Shown piece after piece: positions 11,148 through 20,194 of a DNA stretch of 64,000 nt. The notes below the pieces were generated by a model. It worked only from the letters and a program-made list of their open reading frames with translations. It did no database searches and was not told where the DNA came from. The position numbers were made by a program, and so were the translations under genes. Every line of letters begins with the position of its first letter. Position 1 is the first letter of the stretch. The stretch lies in NCBI RefSeq assembly GCF_016634425.1, contig NZ_JAEPES010000003.1:539298-603297 (forward strand), read 5' to 3'. The DNA comes from Lacisediminihabitans changchengi. GTDB taxonomy: Bacteria > Actinomycetota > Actinomycetes > Actinomycetales > Microbacteriaceae.

Positions 11148-11756
11148 TCAGAGCCCGTCGGTCTTCGGCATCTGCAGCGGGATGAGGTCACGCGGGGGCA
11201 TCGGGGTCTTGCCCCGCACCACGACGACGCTGCGGAACAGGTCTTCGACCTCGGCAGCGGCGACCGGGTCGACGGCGCCTTCTCCCGCGATGACGCCGCG
11301 CAGGAACCAGCGCGGACCGTCGACGCCGATGAATCGCGCCAGACGGGTCGCCCGCGGCTGCTCCGCCGTCGCCGCCGGAATCTCGGCCAGGAGCTCCGGC
11401 CCGAACGGTCCGACGGACAGCGTGGTGGTTCCGCCCTGCTTCTCGATCTGCTCCGCGATCTGGTCACGGATCTCGTGCCACAGCCCCGAGGTGCGCGGCG
11501 CCGCGAACGGCTGCACCTGCAGGGTCGAGCCCGCGTAATCCAGTCCGACGGCCACGACGCGCTGGCTGCCCTCCTCGACCTCGAGGCGCAGGTGGAGTCC
11601 CTCGCGCGGAAGGATCTTCACGCCGCCGAGGTCGACGTAGGGACGAACCGCATTGGCCTCGCTCTCGTCTAGGGGGCCTTCCGTCGCGCGGTCAGCCGGG
11701 GCCGACTTGGCCTGGATCAGTTCGTCGTCGCCTTCGATTGACGTCGTGTCACTCAC
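11148..11756 (-). CDS. DUF3710 family protein
   Basis: A 202-residue soluble protein. After an acidic 35-residue start it carries the DUF3710 core: RPYVDLGGVKILPREGLHLRLEVEE, then LQVQPFAAPRTSGLWHEIRDQIAEQI and the segment GPRWFLRGVIAGEG. It starts with GTG; GGAG lies 7 bases upstream. It is found in Actinobacteria next to dut and has no known biochemical role. It sits between dut, 82 bases upstream, and the DUF3159 gene, all on the minus strand. Confidence 0.88.
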   Translation of the reverse strand: MSDTTSIEGDDELIQAKSAPADRATEGPLDESEANAVRPYVDLGGVKILPREGLHLRLEVEEGSQRVVAVGLDYAGSTLQVQPFAAPRTSGLWHEIRDQIAEQIEKQGGTTTLSVGPFGPELLAEIPAATAEQPRATRLARFIGVDGPRWFLRGVIAGEGAVDPVAAAEVEDLFRSVVVVRGKTPMPPRDLIPLQMPKTDGL

Positions 11757-11838
11757 GGGTTGTCTCCGATATTCGGTGGTCGTTGGTGGGGCCGCTCGAG
11801 ATTCGCGGTCCGGATACTGCCGGTCAGGGTGCTGTCGG

Positions 11839-12282
11839 TCAGGGTGCAGTGCTGTACCCGGTGGACCCGAAGCCCGCTTCTCCGCGATGGCTTCCGGGCA
11901 ATCTCTCCACCGGCACGAACCGCGCCCGCGTCACCGGCATGATCACGAGCTGCGCGATCCGGTCTCCGACTGCGACAGGATACGACACCGAGGTGTCGGT
12001 GTTCAGGAGCGTCACCCGGATCTCGCCTCGGTAGCCGGCATCCACCGTCCCCGGACTGTTGACGATGGTGATCCCGTGCTTCGCGGCGAGGCCGCTGCGG
12101 GGAACCACGAAGGCGGCGTATCCGTCTGGCAGCGCGATGGAGACGCCAGTTCCCACGGTCGCGCGTTGTCCCGGCGCCAGCTCCACGGCATCCGCGGAGG
12201 TCAGGTCGGCGCCCGCGTCACCGGGATGCGCGTACGACGGAACAGACTCCGCCACGATCAGGACTTCCACGCTTTCAGGCAC
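11839..12282 (-). CDS. dut: dUTP diphosphatase
   Basis: A 147-residue trimeric dUTPase that hydrolyses dUTP to dUMP and pyrophosphate, keeping uracil out of DNA. The conserved motifs are present: AHPGDAGADL (motif 1), PRSGLAAKHG (motif 2), GTVDAGYRGEI (motif 3, with the catalytic Asp), GDRIAQLVI (motif 4) and the C-terminal RGEAGFGSTGY (motif 5) that closes over the active site. It starts with GTG; TAGCCT lies 6 bases upstream, so the message is probably leaderless. Confidence 0.97.
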   Translation of the reverse strand: MPESVEVLIVAESVPSYAHPGDAGADLTSADAVELAPGQRATVGTGVSIALPDGYAAFVVPRSGLAAKHGITIVNSPGTVDAGYRGEIRVTLLNTDTSVSYPVAVGDRIAQLVIMPVTRARFVPVERLPGSHRGEAGFGSTGYSTAP

Positions 12283-12288
12283 GTGATG

Positions 12289-12294
12289 AGGCTA
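12289..12294 (-). promoter_or_regulatory. -10 box of dut (TAGCCT, 6 bases from GTG)
   Basis: TAGCCT on the minus strand, 6 bases before the GTG of dut, with no Shine-Dalgarno sequence between; predicted leaderless start. Confidence 0.6.
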
Positions 12295-12367
12295 GTGCAG
12301 AGCCCGACGGGGTCGCAGGAGGGTGATCGTGCAGGTTCGAGCAGTCAAAGTCTGATCGAATGGGGGC

Positions 12368-12835
12368 ATGACGATTTACCGCGAACGCCTGTGGGCGTCG
12401 CCCCTGGTGTTCATCAGCACCGCGCTCATCATCCCGGCCAGCCTGCTGGTGTTCCTGCCGATCAACCCCACGGCGGGCGTGTTCGTGGCGATTCTGCTCT
12501 ATCTGGCAATCGTCGCCGCCCTCATCCTCGGGTCGCCCGTGCTTCGGGTCACCGACGACGCACTCACCGCAGGTCGCGCCACGATCCCGCTGGTGTTCGT
12601 CGGGGAACTCACCGCGTACCGCGGAGAGGCTGCGACGCTCGCGCGGGGACGCAAGCTCGACGCCCGGGCGTGGCTCCTCATCCGCGGATGGGTATCGCCG
12701 GTGGCGAAGATCGACGTGCTCGACCCAGAAGACCCGACTCCGTACTGGCTCGTATCAACACGAAAGCCCGAGGCGCTGATCGAAGCGATCAGCAGCGCTC
12801 GGGCTCGCGTGGAAGGCTCAGCCGACCAGTCGTGA
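12368..12835 (+). CDS. DUF3093 family membrane protein
   Basis: A 155-residue protein starting with the DUF3093 hallmark YRERLWASPLVF, followed by two transmembrane helices (about 12-33 and 38-58) and a cytoplasmic domain ending TPYWLVSTRKPEALIEAI. It is common in Actinobacteria and encoded next to dut and the DUF4193 gene, as here. Its function is unknown. It is divergent from dut and convergent with the DUF4193 gene. A TCGAAT hexamer lies 6 bases before the ATG. Confidence 0.88.
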   Translation: MTIYRERLWASPLVFISTALIIPASLLVFLPINPTAGVFVAILLYLAIVAALILGSPVLRVTDDALTAGRATIPLVFVGELTAYRGEAATLARGRKLDARAWLLIRGWVSPVAKIDVLDPEDPTPYWLVSTRKPEALIEAISSARARVEGSADQS

Positions 12836-12840
12836 CGCGG

Positions 12841-13134
12841 TTAGGCGGCGCACTCCTGGCAGATCGGGCCGAGCTTCTCCTCGTGGTCTAGCTGTGAGCG
12901 GTGCTTCACCAGGAAGCAGTTCACGCACGTGAACTCATCCGCCTGCGGAGGGAGCACCACGACGTCGAGGTCGAGGTCGGAGAGGTCGGCTCCAGGGAGC
13001 TCGAATCCACCGGGGTTGTCTGCGTCATCGACGTCAACGACGCCCGACATCTTGTCCGGAACGCGCTCCTTCAGAGCCTCGATCGACTCGGAGTCGTCGT
13101 CGGTCTTACGGGGTGCGTCGTAGTCGGTTGCCAT
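12841..13134 (-). CDS. DUF4193 family zinc-ribbon-like protein
   Basis: A 97-residue acidic protein starting MATDYDAPRK, typical of DUF4193. The C-terminus carries two CxxC pairs, CVNC and CQEC, separated by 22 residues, which probably bind zinc. The central part (IEALKERVPDKMSGVVDVDDAD) is also conserved in the family. A reading frame extends 29 codons further upstream, but the ATG at 13134 matches the family start and has GGATGGG just before it. The function is unknown. Confidence 0.87.
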   Translation of the reverse strand: MATDYDAPRKTDDDSESIEALKERVPDKMSGVVDVDDADNPGGFELPGADLSDLDLDVVVLPPQADEFTCVNCFLVKHRSQLDHEEKLGPICQECAA

Positions 13135-13335
13135 GCCCATCCAGTTCTGAAAATCGTTGTTTGGCCCTAATCGGCGGCCATAGTTTGCATCAATAGTTTG
13201 CGAATAGCAAACCACTGCCACACGACCGTGAATCCGACGCTGATGGAACTCACGGCACGCCCGCGTTATTCCCGGAGGATCAGCGTTTTGCGTGTCACCC
13301 TAGAGATACCAACGGACCGCGAGAGGCGTTCAGTT

Positions 13336-14394
13336 ATGCAAGACCTCAGAGTCATCGGAGTGGAGAGCGGAGCCCTCCTCGTCGCCACAGACGACGGCAC
13401 GCGTTTTCGTGTACCCATCGACGAAGTGCTGCAGTCCCGATTGCGGCAAGCCATTCCCGATCCCGGCACCGGCCGCAAGCTCGCGCCACGCGAGATCCAG
13501 GCGCATATCCGCTCAGGAATGTCCGCTCAGGATGTCGCCGCCATCACCGGCGTTCCGCTCGAATACATCCAGAAGTTCGAGGGGCCGGTGCTGGCCGAAC
13601 GCGAGTTCGTCGTAACCGCCGCCCTCGCCGTCCCGGTGCACACCGCCGCCGACACCGGCCCACTGTCCGGCTCCACCTTCGGCACGGTCATCCGCGAACG
13701 ACTTCACGACCTCGGCGCGATCAACGAACGCTGGGCGAGCTGGAAAGAGGTCGGCGGCGGCTGGATCGTCAAGCTGTCTTTCACTTCCGAAGAGATCGAC
13801 CACGACGCCCGCTGGCGCTTCGACCCTAAGAAGTCGGCACTCTCGCCGCTCAACAACGAGGCGATCACACTGTCACAGCAGGGCGAGATGACCGGTGCGC
13901 TCATCCCCCGGCTGCGTGCGGTCGGTGACGAGGAACGACTGCCCGACCAATCCCGCTTCGACAGCGGTGCCTTCACCGCCGACGAGCTCACCGAGCGCGT
14001 GACCGGTCCGTTATTGGAACCGGTGCCGTATGGTCGCCTCGCTGACGCCCCCCGCGGTGTCGCCGACGCGGTGATCAACCGGGCGCCGGCCGAGCAGGAA
14101 GCCGAGTCCAACCAGACCGCCGACCTGCTCGAGGCGCTGCGTCGTCGTCGGGGCGAACGCGAGGCCGCCAACTTCCACGATGAAGGCTCGATGGCCGCGC
14201 ATCCGTCAACCGGGAGCATTCGTCTGGTCGACGTCCCGCTGCCCGCCGTGGATGTGGACCACGAGACCCCGGGCGATACGGCTCCCCAGCCGAGTGTCTT
14301 CGCTCCGCGTTCCACCGCTCGCGCGAAGAAGGGCCGCACCGCGATGCCCAGCTGGGATGACATCGTCTTCGGCGCCCGCTCGGAAGACGACTAG
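13336..14394 (+). CDS. sepH: Septation protein SepH
   Basis: A 352-residue protein. The N-terminal DUF3071/SepH domain (MQDLRVIGVESGALLVATDDGTRF to about residue 100) contains the helix-turn-helix-like IQAHIRSGMSAQDVAAITGVPLEYIQKFEGPVLAERE. The rest is low-complexity and acidic with a basic C-terminus (ARAKKGRTAMPSWDDIVFG). SepH stimulates FtsZ assembly during division in Actinobacteria (established for Streptomyces and Mycobacterium). The ATG at 13336 is chosen because GAGAGG precedes it and it fits the family; the open frame extends 46 codons upstream without support. Confidence 0.92.
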   Translation: MQDLRVIGVESGALLVATDDGTRFRVPIDEVLQSRLRQAIPDPGTGRKLAPREIQAHIRSGMSAQDVAAITGVPLEYIQKFEGPVLAEREFVVTAALAVPVHTAADTGPLSGSTFGTVIRERLHDLGAINERWASWKEVGGGWIVKLSFTSEEIDHDARWRFDPKKSALSPLNNEAITLSQQGEMTGALIPRLRAVGDEERLPDQSRFDSGAFTADELTERVTGPLLEPVPYGRLADAPRGVADAVINRAPAEQEAESNQTADLLEALRRRRGEREAANFHDEGSMAAHPSTGSIRLVDVPLPAVDVDHETPGDTAPQPSVFAPRSTARAKKGRTAMPSWDDIVFGARSEDD

Positions 14395-14421
14395 CTCGGC
14401 AACGACGCTCCGGTGTCATCC

Positions 14422-14483
14422 GCGCGCCCCGTTGTCATCCCCGCGCCGGTTACAGCACGCGCGTGGATAACAAACGGGCGCGC
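14422..14483. terminator. Long imperfect hairpin between convergent genes
   Basis: 14422-14440 pairs with 14465-14483 (16 of 19 positions) around a 24-base loop. It lies between sepH (+) and the phosphodiesterase-like gene (-), so it may terminate both. Confidence 0.6.
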
Positions 14484-14490
14484 TGATGCC

Positions 14491-15624
14491 TCAGGCGAAG
14501 GCGCCGAACCGCAGGAGAGGCACGCTCGTCTCCTCCGCGGTCCACGAACCGTGCTGGCCGATCATCGAGTTCTTCGCGTGCGAGGCTTGCGTGTAGTAGG
14601 CGACCGCCTTGCGCGCGGCGATCACCAGGTCGCCGATGCGGGGTTCGACCTCAGGGGCGACGTGTCCGAACCAGCCGGAGTCGACTGCCTCGCGACGGGA
14701 CACGATCCACGAGCGTGACCCCTCCTCGATCCGCCAGCGCTCGAGCACTGTTGCACGGTGCTGCTCGCTCGCGTCCGGCTCGAAGTGCAGCTGCAGGGCG
14801 CGTGGCTCCCCCGCCACGTGACGGATGCCGTCGAGTAGGCCCGGCTCCGCGTCGAAGAGAACGTGCGAGCTGACGGGAACGTCGAGCATTCCGTGATCGG
14901 CGGTGAGAAGCATCCCCTCCCGGCGACCCAGGGTGGAAGCGAAGCGCCCGACCTCGCCATCGAGGTCTTCGAGGGCGCGGGTCCACTCGGGCGATTCCCA
15001 GCCCTTCGCGTGCCCTGCTTGGTCGAGCTCGGGAACGTAGAGGTAGAGCAGCCCGGTTTCGATCTCGTCCAGCGTCTGCCGTGCAACCGCGAACCGGTCG
15101 GAGACGGATGCGCCCGCGCGGTATTCGGCGCCCCGCAAGACCGCGCGGGTGAAGCCGCTGTCGCGGTAGCGCTCAGGCCCGATGACGAAGCTTGCAACCG
15201 ATGCCGTCTCGAACAGGGTGGGAACGCGCTGCCAGGTCGCCGGATCGAGGTACCCCGCCTTGTTGTCTCCCTCCCAGCCGCTCAACTGATTGACCACGCG
15301 ATCGTGAGCGACGTCGAACACCGAATAGCCGACCAGGCCATGCGTTCCCGACGGCTCACCGGTGGTCAGCGTGGCCAGGGCGGCCGCCGTCGTGGTGGGG
15401 AACCGCGACCCGATCACCGCGCTCTTGGTGAGCAGCGGGGCGAGCGTTCGTGCGTGCCCGGCGCGTGCGGCGAGCTGGGCGCTTCCGAGCCCGTCGACGA
15501 GCAGCACGATCGCCTTATCGGCGGCGGCGAGGCCCAGCGGATTCTCTCGACCGGCAAGGGCGGAGAGCGAACTCGGGACGACATCCGCGAGGCTCAACCG
15601 GTGCGATTTCGTGGCCGGTAGCAT
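14491..15624 (-). CDS. Alkaline phosphatase superfamily (nucleotide pyrophosphatase/phosphodiesterase-like) protein
   Basis: A 377-residue protein of the type I phosphodiesterase/nucleotide pyrophosphatase group. The metal site is recognisable: [13 protein letters not shown] (first Asp), [17 protein letters not shown] (Thr nucleophile region), [18 protein letters not shown] (Asp and His ligands) and [12 protein letters not shown] (Asp-His). No signal peptide is evident, so it is predicted to be cytoplasmic. The substrate is unknown. It is transcribed divergently from parC with promoters that overlap each other's start codons. Confidence 0.88.
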   Translation of the reverse strand: MLPATKSHRLSLADVVPSSLSALAGRENPLGLAAADKAIVLLVDGLGSAQLAARAGHARTLAPLLTKSAVIGSRFPTTTAAALATLTTGEPSGTHGLVGYSVFDVAHDRVVNQLSGWEGDNKAGYLDPATWQRVPTLFETASVASFVIGPERYRDSGFTRAVLRGAEYRAGASVSDRFAVARQTLDEIETGLLYLYVPELDQAGHAKGWESPEWTRALEDLDGEVGRFASTLGRREGMLLTADHGMLDVPVSSHVLFDAEPGLLDGIRHVAGEPRALQLHFEPDASEQHRATVLERWRIEEGSRSWIVSRREAVDSGWFGHVAPEVEPRIGDLVIAARKAVAYYTQASHAKNSMIGQHGSWTAEETSVPLLRFGAFA

Positions 15625-15637
15625 GGTGGCAATCCTA
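15619..15637. promoter_or_regulatory. Interlocked divergent -10 boxes of the phosphodiesterase gene and parC
   Basis: On the minus strand TAGGAT (15632-15637) lies 7 bases before the phosphodiesterase ATG and covers the first base of the parC ATG. On the plus strand TAGCAT (15619-15624) lies 12 bases before parC and covers the phosphodiesterase start codon. Confidence 0.5.
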
Positions 15638-18150
15638 TGGCTACCTCAGATACACCCACCTCCGACGCCGCTCAGCAATCAACTGCACAGGCCTCGACCG
15701 GAGAACGCATCGACATCGTCGACGTTTCGGCCGAGATGGAGGGGTCCTTCCTCGAATACGCGTACTCCGTCATCTACTCGCGGGCACTCCCCGACGCGCG
15801 CGACGGTCTCAAGCCCGTTCAACGACGCATTCTTTACCAAATGACCGAGATGGGACTGCGGCCCGATCGCGGGCACGTCAAGTCCGCCCGCGTCACCGGC
15901 GAGGTGATGGGAAAGCTTCACCCGCACGGTGACAGCTCCATCTACGACGCCATGGTGCGCCTCGCTCAGCCCTTCATCATGCGCGTGCCGCTCATCGATG
16001 GGCACGGCAACTTCGGAACTCTGGACGACGGCCCCGCGGCAGCGCGATACACCGAGGCGAGGCTGACCGCAGCGGCTCTGGCAATGACCCAAGATCTCGA
16101 CGAGGACGTCGTCGACTTCGTGCCCAACTACGACGCCCAGCTTCAGCAGCCCGAGGTGCTGCCCGCCGCCTTCCCGAACCTGCTGGTCAACGGTGCCTCC
16201 GGCATCGCGGTCGGCATGGCGACCAACATGGCGCCGCACAATCTCATCGAGGTCGTGGGCGCAGCTCGGCACCTCATCGACAACCCGAACGCCACCCTCG
16301 ATGACCTCATGTCGTATGTGCCTGGCCCGGATCTGCCTACCGGTGGCACGATCATCGGCCTCGCGGGCATCCGTGATGCATACGAGACAGGCCGTGGCGC
16401 GTTCAAGACCCGCGCCCGGGTGTCGGTCGAAAACATCACGGCTCGCAAGGCGGGGCTCGTGATCACCGAGCTGCCCTTCATGGTCGGCGCCGAGAAGGTC
16501 ATTGAGAAGATCAAAGACGGCGTCAACTCGAAGAAGCTCTCGGGCATCTCCGACGTCACCGACCTCACCGACCGCGCACACGGCACGCGTCTGGTGGTCG
16601 GCATCAAGACCGGTTTTAGTCCGGACGCCGTGCTCGAGCAGCTCTACCGCTTCACCCCGCTCGAAGACAGCTTCAATATCAACAACGTCGCCCTCGTCGA
16701 CGGCGGCCCCAAGACGCTGGGCCTGAAGGAACTTCTGCAGGTCTACATCGACCACCGCATCTCGGTGGTCACTCGACGCAGCCGCTTCCGGCTCGCCCGC
16801 AAGCTCGACCGCCTGCACCTGGTTGAGGGCCTCCTCATCGCGATCCTCGACATCGACGAGGTCATTCAGGTCATCCGGTCGAGCGACGATACCGAGGCTG
16901 CGCGCGCTCGGCTGATCGAGGTCTTCGACCTCAGCCAGATCCAGGCCGAGTACATCCTCGAGCTGCGCCTGCGTCGGCTGACCAAGTTCTCGCGCATCGA
17001 GCTCGAGACCGAACGCGACCAGTTGCGTGCCGAGATCGCTCAGTTGCAGGAGCTGCTGGCCGTGCCCCAACGCATCCGCAGCCTGGTCTCCGACGAGCTG
17101 GAGGAGATCGCCGAGAAGTTCGGCACCCCGCGCCGCACCCTGCTCACCGAGGCGCGTCCCAGCATCGCCACGTCGTCCCGCAAATCCGCTCCGATTCTCG
17201 AGATCGCGGATGCCCCGTGCCGCGTGCTCCTCTCTACGACGGGTCGCGCCATCCGCATCGACCTCGCCGAGGAGATCGCGGACGAGGCCGCGCTACCCGC
17301 CCGGATCGCGCGCCGAAGCAAGCACGACGCCATCCTGTCCGCCCTGGTCACGACGAGCCGCGCCGAGATCGGTGCGATCACCAATCTCGGGCGCCTGATC
17401 AAGCTGACCCCGGTCGATCTGCCGGTGGTGCCAGAGAACTCGATCCAGCTCGCCGCGGGGGTGCGGATCACCGACTACCTCGGGTTGGACTCCACGCGCG
17501 AGCGGGTGCTCGCTCTGGTCTCCCTGACCTCCGACGACCCGATCGCCCTCGGCACTCGGCAGGGGGTGGTCAAGCGGCTCGCGCCAGGCGACTACCCGAA
17601 CAAGCCCGACTTCGAGGTCATCGCGCTGAAGCCCGGCGACGAGGTGGTCGGTGCTCGGCAGGGCGGCGACGGCGACACGCTCTTGTTCATGACCTCCGAC
17701 GCGCAGGTGCTGCACTACGCGGCATCCGCGGTCCGCCCCCAGGGGCGCACCGCAGGCGGCATGGCTGGCATCAATCTGGGCGCAACGGCAGAGGTGATCT
17801 TCTTTGGTGTGATCGACCCGACCACAGAGCCGGTGGTGGTGACCGTATCGTCCAGCAGCTCGGCCCTCGTGGGCGTCGATGCCGGGCGGGCGAAGGTCTC
17901 GTATCTCACGGAGTTCCCCAGTAAAGGCCGCGCCACCGGCGGCGTGCGGGCTCACACCTTCCTGAAGGGAGAAGATGTGCTCGCGCTCGGCTGGGCGGGG
18001 GCCGCCCCCGCGATTCCGGTCGCCCCGGATGGCGCCGTGCGCGCCCTCCCCGAGGCCGGAGCCAAGCGCGACGCGTCAGGAACGCCGCTCGAGGGCGTCA
18101 TCGGCAGCGTGGGCGAGAGCATCGCCAGCGCGAACGCCTGGTCCAGCTAG
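15637..18150 (+). CDS. parC: DNA topoisomerase IV subunit A
   Basis: An 837-residue type IIA topoisomerase A subunit that cuts and passes DNA together with the B subunit encoded at 20195-22294. The winged-helix/breakage region has [28 protein letters not shown] and the catalytic Tyr138 in [12 protein letters not shown] coiled coil (about 430-490) and a six-bladed C-terminal beta-pinwheel follow; the latter lacks a clear GyrA box, which favours ParC (decatenase) over gyrase. Its position next to parE, with two unrelated genes between, also supports topoisomerase IV. Confidence 0.93.
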   Translation: MATSDTPTSDAAQQSTAQASTGERIDIVDVSAEMEGSFLEYAYSVIYSRALPDARDGLKPVQRRILYQMTEMGLRPDRGHVKSARVTGEVMGKLHPHGDSSIYDAMVRLAQPFIMRVPLIDGHGNFGTLDDGPAAARYTEARLTAAALAMTQDLDEDVVDFVPNYDAQLQQPEVLPAAFPNLLVNGASGIAVGMATNMAPHNLIEVVGAARHLIDNPNATLDDLMSYVPGPDLPTGGTIIGLAGIRDAYETGRGAFKTRARVSVENITARKAGLVITELPFMVGAEKVIEKIKDGVNSKKLSGISDVTDLTDRAHGTRLVVGIKTGFSPDAVLEQLYRFTPLEDSFNINNVALVDGGPKTLGLKELLQVYIDHRISVVTRRSRFRLARKLDRLHLVEGLLIAILDIDEVIQVIRSSDDTEAARARLIEVFDLSQIQAEYILELRLRRLTKFSRIELETERDQLRAEIAQLQELLAVPQRIRSLVSDELEEIAEKFGTPRRTLLTEARPSIATSSRKSAPILEIADAPCRVLLSTTGRAIRIDLAEEIADEAALPARIARRSKHDAILSALVTTSRAEIGAITNLGRLIKLTPVDLPVVPENSIQLAAGVRITDYLGLDSTRERVLALVSLTSDDPIALGTRQGVVKRLAPGDYPNKPDFEVIALKPGDEVVGARQGGDGDTLLFMTSDAQVLHYAASAVRPQGRTAGGMAGINLGATAEVIFFGVIDPTTEPVVVTVSSSSSALVGVDAGRAKVSYLTEFPSKGRATGGVRAHTFLKGEDVLALGWAGAAPAIPVAPDGAVRALPEAGAKRDASGTPLEGVIGSVGESIASANAWSS

Positions 18151-18168
18151 CCGGCACGAGGGCAGCGT

Positions 18169-18510
18169 TCAGCTGCCGACGACCAGCACGCCGTCGACGA
18201 TGTGTGCCGGCTCGGCGCGCACCACCCACTCCGGTCGCAGCGGCGCGTAGACGTGTGGGTAGCGGTCGCTGCGCCCCTCCCAGCGGACCTCGACACCGGA
18301 TGACTCCACCAGCGCCTCGTCGATGGTGAGCAGCATCAGCGCTCCCGTCTCATCGCGGTAGAACCGTTCGACGACGCCCGGGAGTTGCTCGGCGGTGGAG
18401 GCGTGGACGAACCCGACGTCAGCGAACAGCTCTTCACGGCTCGATCGGGGGTACGGCGTGCCGGTCAGCGCGGCCGCCCAGTCGGCGGCCGGGGCGAGGT
18501 GGAAGATCAC
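18169..18510 (-). CDS. DUF952 family protein
   Basis: A 113-residue protein with the DUF952 pattern: MIFHLAPAADWAAAL at the start, FVHASTAEQLPGVVERFY in the middle and YPHVYAPLRPEWVVRAEP near the end. The fold is related to ADP-ribosyl-transferase-like proteins, but no activity is established. It starts with GTG; TACGCT lies 7 bases upstream. It is convergent with parC with an 18-base gap and no terminator visible. Confidence 0.85.
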   Translation of the reverse strand: MIFHLAPAADWAAALTGTPYPRSSREELFADVGFVHASTAEQLPGVVERFYRDETGALMLLTIDEALVESSGVEVRWEGRSDRYPHVYAPLRPEWVVRAEPAHIVDGVLVVGS

Positions 18511-18571
18511 GGTGTTCAGCGTACGGGTGATGGGTCTCGATACGGCTGCTCCTCCGTCGCGGCGCGACGGG

Positions 18572-20140
18572 TCACACGTGCGGCACGAACTCCTGCCAGG
18601 CGCGACGCTTGTCGCCCCGCGGGTCTTGCTCCACGCGATCGGTCTCGTCGATGATCAGGGTGTTGCGCTTGCGAGAGGTGTAGGTCGGCCACGAGGGGTC
18701 AACTCGCCCGGTGTGGGCGAAGCGCAGCCAGTTCGCGCGCATCCGTCGTCCGGTCGCCTGGAAGGCGTTGTAGCCGCCGAGCACGCCGATCGCCCTCCCC
18801 CGCAAGCCAGAGCCCTTATCGAAGACGGCGAACATCTCGATGCCGTGGGTGGCATCGAGCCCCATCAACCGGATCAGCCGGGGCGCGAGATCGAATCGGT
18901 AGAAGTGCACTGGCGCGACATCGGCATGCCGTTCGGCGACGCGGATCGACGGGTACCAGAACGAGTAGTCACCGCCGAAGTCGGCGGCCGCACGCTTATC
19001 GGGGAGGCCGGGATACAGGGCCTTCAGCCGCTTGCGCGCCTTCTTCTTGGTCTTGGCGAAGATGGCGCGGATGCGCGGTGGCGTCGTCGCGAGAATGTCC
19101 AGCCGCCCGCGGAAAAGCGAGCCCTCGCGGTCGTTGGTGCCGATGATGAGCGGTACAGGATGCGCGTGGCCGTTGTCGATCGCATCGATCGGCCGTTCGG
19201 GAAGGAAGTCGCCGTCGATCACCGGACAAAAGCTGATCGTGCCCGGGTTGACGTCGGGCGTGAGCAGCTGCATCCTGGTCGCCGCCCGCACCAGCGCGTC
19301 GAGTGGCGCGGCGTCGAGAAGTGCAGCGGCGTCCTCATGCGAGGTGCTGTCTGTGCTGTGGTCGTCGACGATCTCGGTCAGCAGTTCGAGGAACTCCCCT
19401 GCCCAGACCGCGGTCGTCTCGCTGCCGTAGACCGCGTCGGCCGGCGGACTCTCGGCGATCGCCCGGGCGAACAGCCCCCGGGCGCGGGGCACGGCGAGCA
19501 GCGTGGTCACCGCATTCGCGCCGGCGGATTCGCCGAACAGCGTGACGTTGCCGGGGTCTCCCCCGAACATGGCGATGTTGTCACGCACCCATTCCAGCGC
19601 CGCGACCTGATCGCGCAGCCCGAGATTGCTCTCGAAGGTGCGTTCCGGGGTGGAGAAGCTGCTGAAGTCGAGGTAGCCGAGGGCGCCAAGACGATAGTTG
19701 AAATTGACGAAGATCACGCCGCCCTCGCGCACCAGCACCTCGCCTTGCCGGTCCATCTCCTGTGAGGAGCCGACCGTGTATGCGCCGCCGTGAATCCAGA
19801 CCATCACCGGCAACGGCACGACGGATGCCTCCCCCGGGGCGATCACGTTGAGGCTCAGGCACTCCTCCGACATGACGACCGTGCGCGAGGCGCCGACGAA
19901 CGGCCCCTTGCGATCCTGAACGGCGACGGGACCGAAGTGCGTCGCGTCGCGCACACCGTCCCACGGCCGCGGCGGCTGGGGAGCACGGAACCGGAGTGCG
20001 CCGACGGGAGCCGTCGCATACGGGAGGCCGCGCCACATCCGTAGTCCACGCCTGACCACGCCGCGAACCGCGCCGCTCGCCGTGTCGACCGTCAGGAGGT
20101 CGGTGCTCACGCCGTCTGCGGTAGCGGTTCGGGTGGGCAT
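18572..20140 (-). CDS. Carboxylesterase / para-nitrobenzyl esterase family protein
   Basis: A 522-residue alpha/beta-hydrolase of the type B carboxylesterase family. It has the oxyanion segment VWIHGGAYTVGS (115-125), SEECLSLNV, and the nucleophile elbow LFGESAGANA with Ser205. The catalytic His probably lies in DATHGIEMFAVF near 435. No secretion signal is evident, so it is likely cytoplasmic. The natural ester substrate is unknown. TAGGAT lies 6 bases before the ATG, implying a leaderless message. It is encoded between parC and parE. Confidence 0.92.
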   Translation of the reverse strand: MPTRTATADGVSTDLLTVDTASGAVRGVVRRGLRMWRGLPYATAPVGALRFRAPQPPRPWDGVRDATHFGPVAVQDRKGPFVGASRTVVMSEECLSLNVIAPGEASVVPLPVMVWIHGGAYTVGSSQEMDRQGEVLVREGGVIFVNFNYRLGALGYLDFSSFSTPERTFESNLGLRDQVAALEWVRDNIAMFGGDPGNVTLFGESAGANAVTTLLAVPRARGLFARAIAESPPADAVYGSETTAVWAGEFLELLTEIVDDHSTDSTSHEDAAALLDAAPLDALVRAATRMQLLTPDVNPGTISFCPVIDGDFLPERPIDAIDNGHAHPVPLIIGTNDREGSLFRGRLDILATTPPRIRAIFAKTKKKARKRLKALYPGLPDKRAAADFGGDYSFWYPSIRVAERHADVAPVHFYRFDLAPRLIRLMGLDATHGIEMFAVFDKGSGLRGRAIGVLGGYNAFQATGRRMRANWLRFAHTGRVDPSWPTYTSRKRNTLIIDETDRVEQDPRGDKRRAWQEFVPHV

Positions 20141-20146
20141 GATCGC

Positions 20147-20152
20147 ATCCTA
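20147..20152 (-). promoter_or_regulatory. -10 box of the carboxylesterase gene (TAGGAT, 6 bases from ATG)
   Basis: TAGGAT on the minus strand, 6 bases upstream of the ATG with no Shine-Dalgarno sequence; predicted leaderless transcript. Confidence 0.6.
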
Positions 20153-20194
20153 TGCCGACGGGGTGAACGGCGTAATCCGCCGATTGACCGAAAC

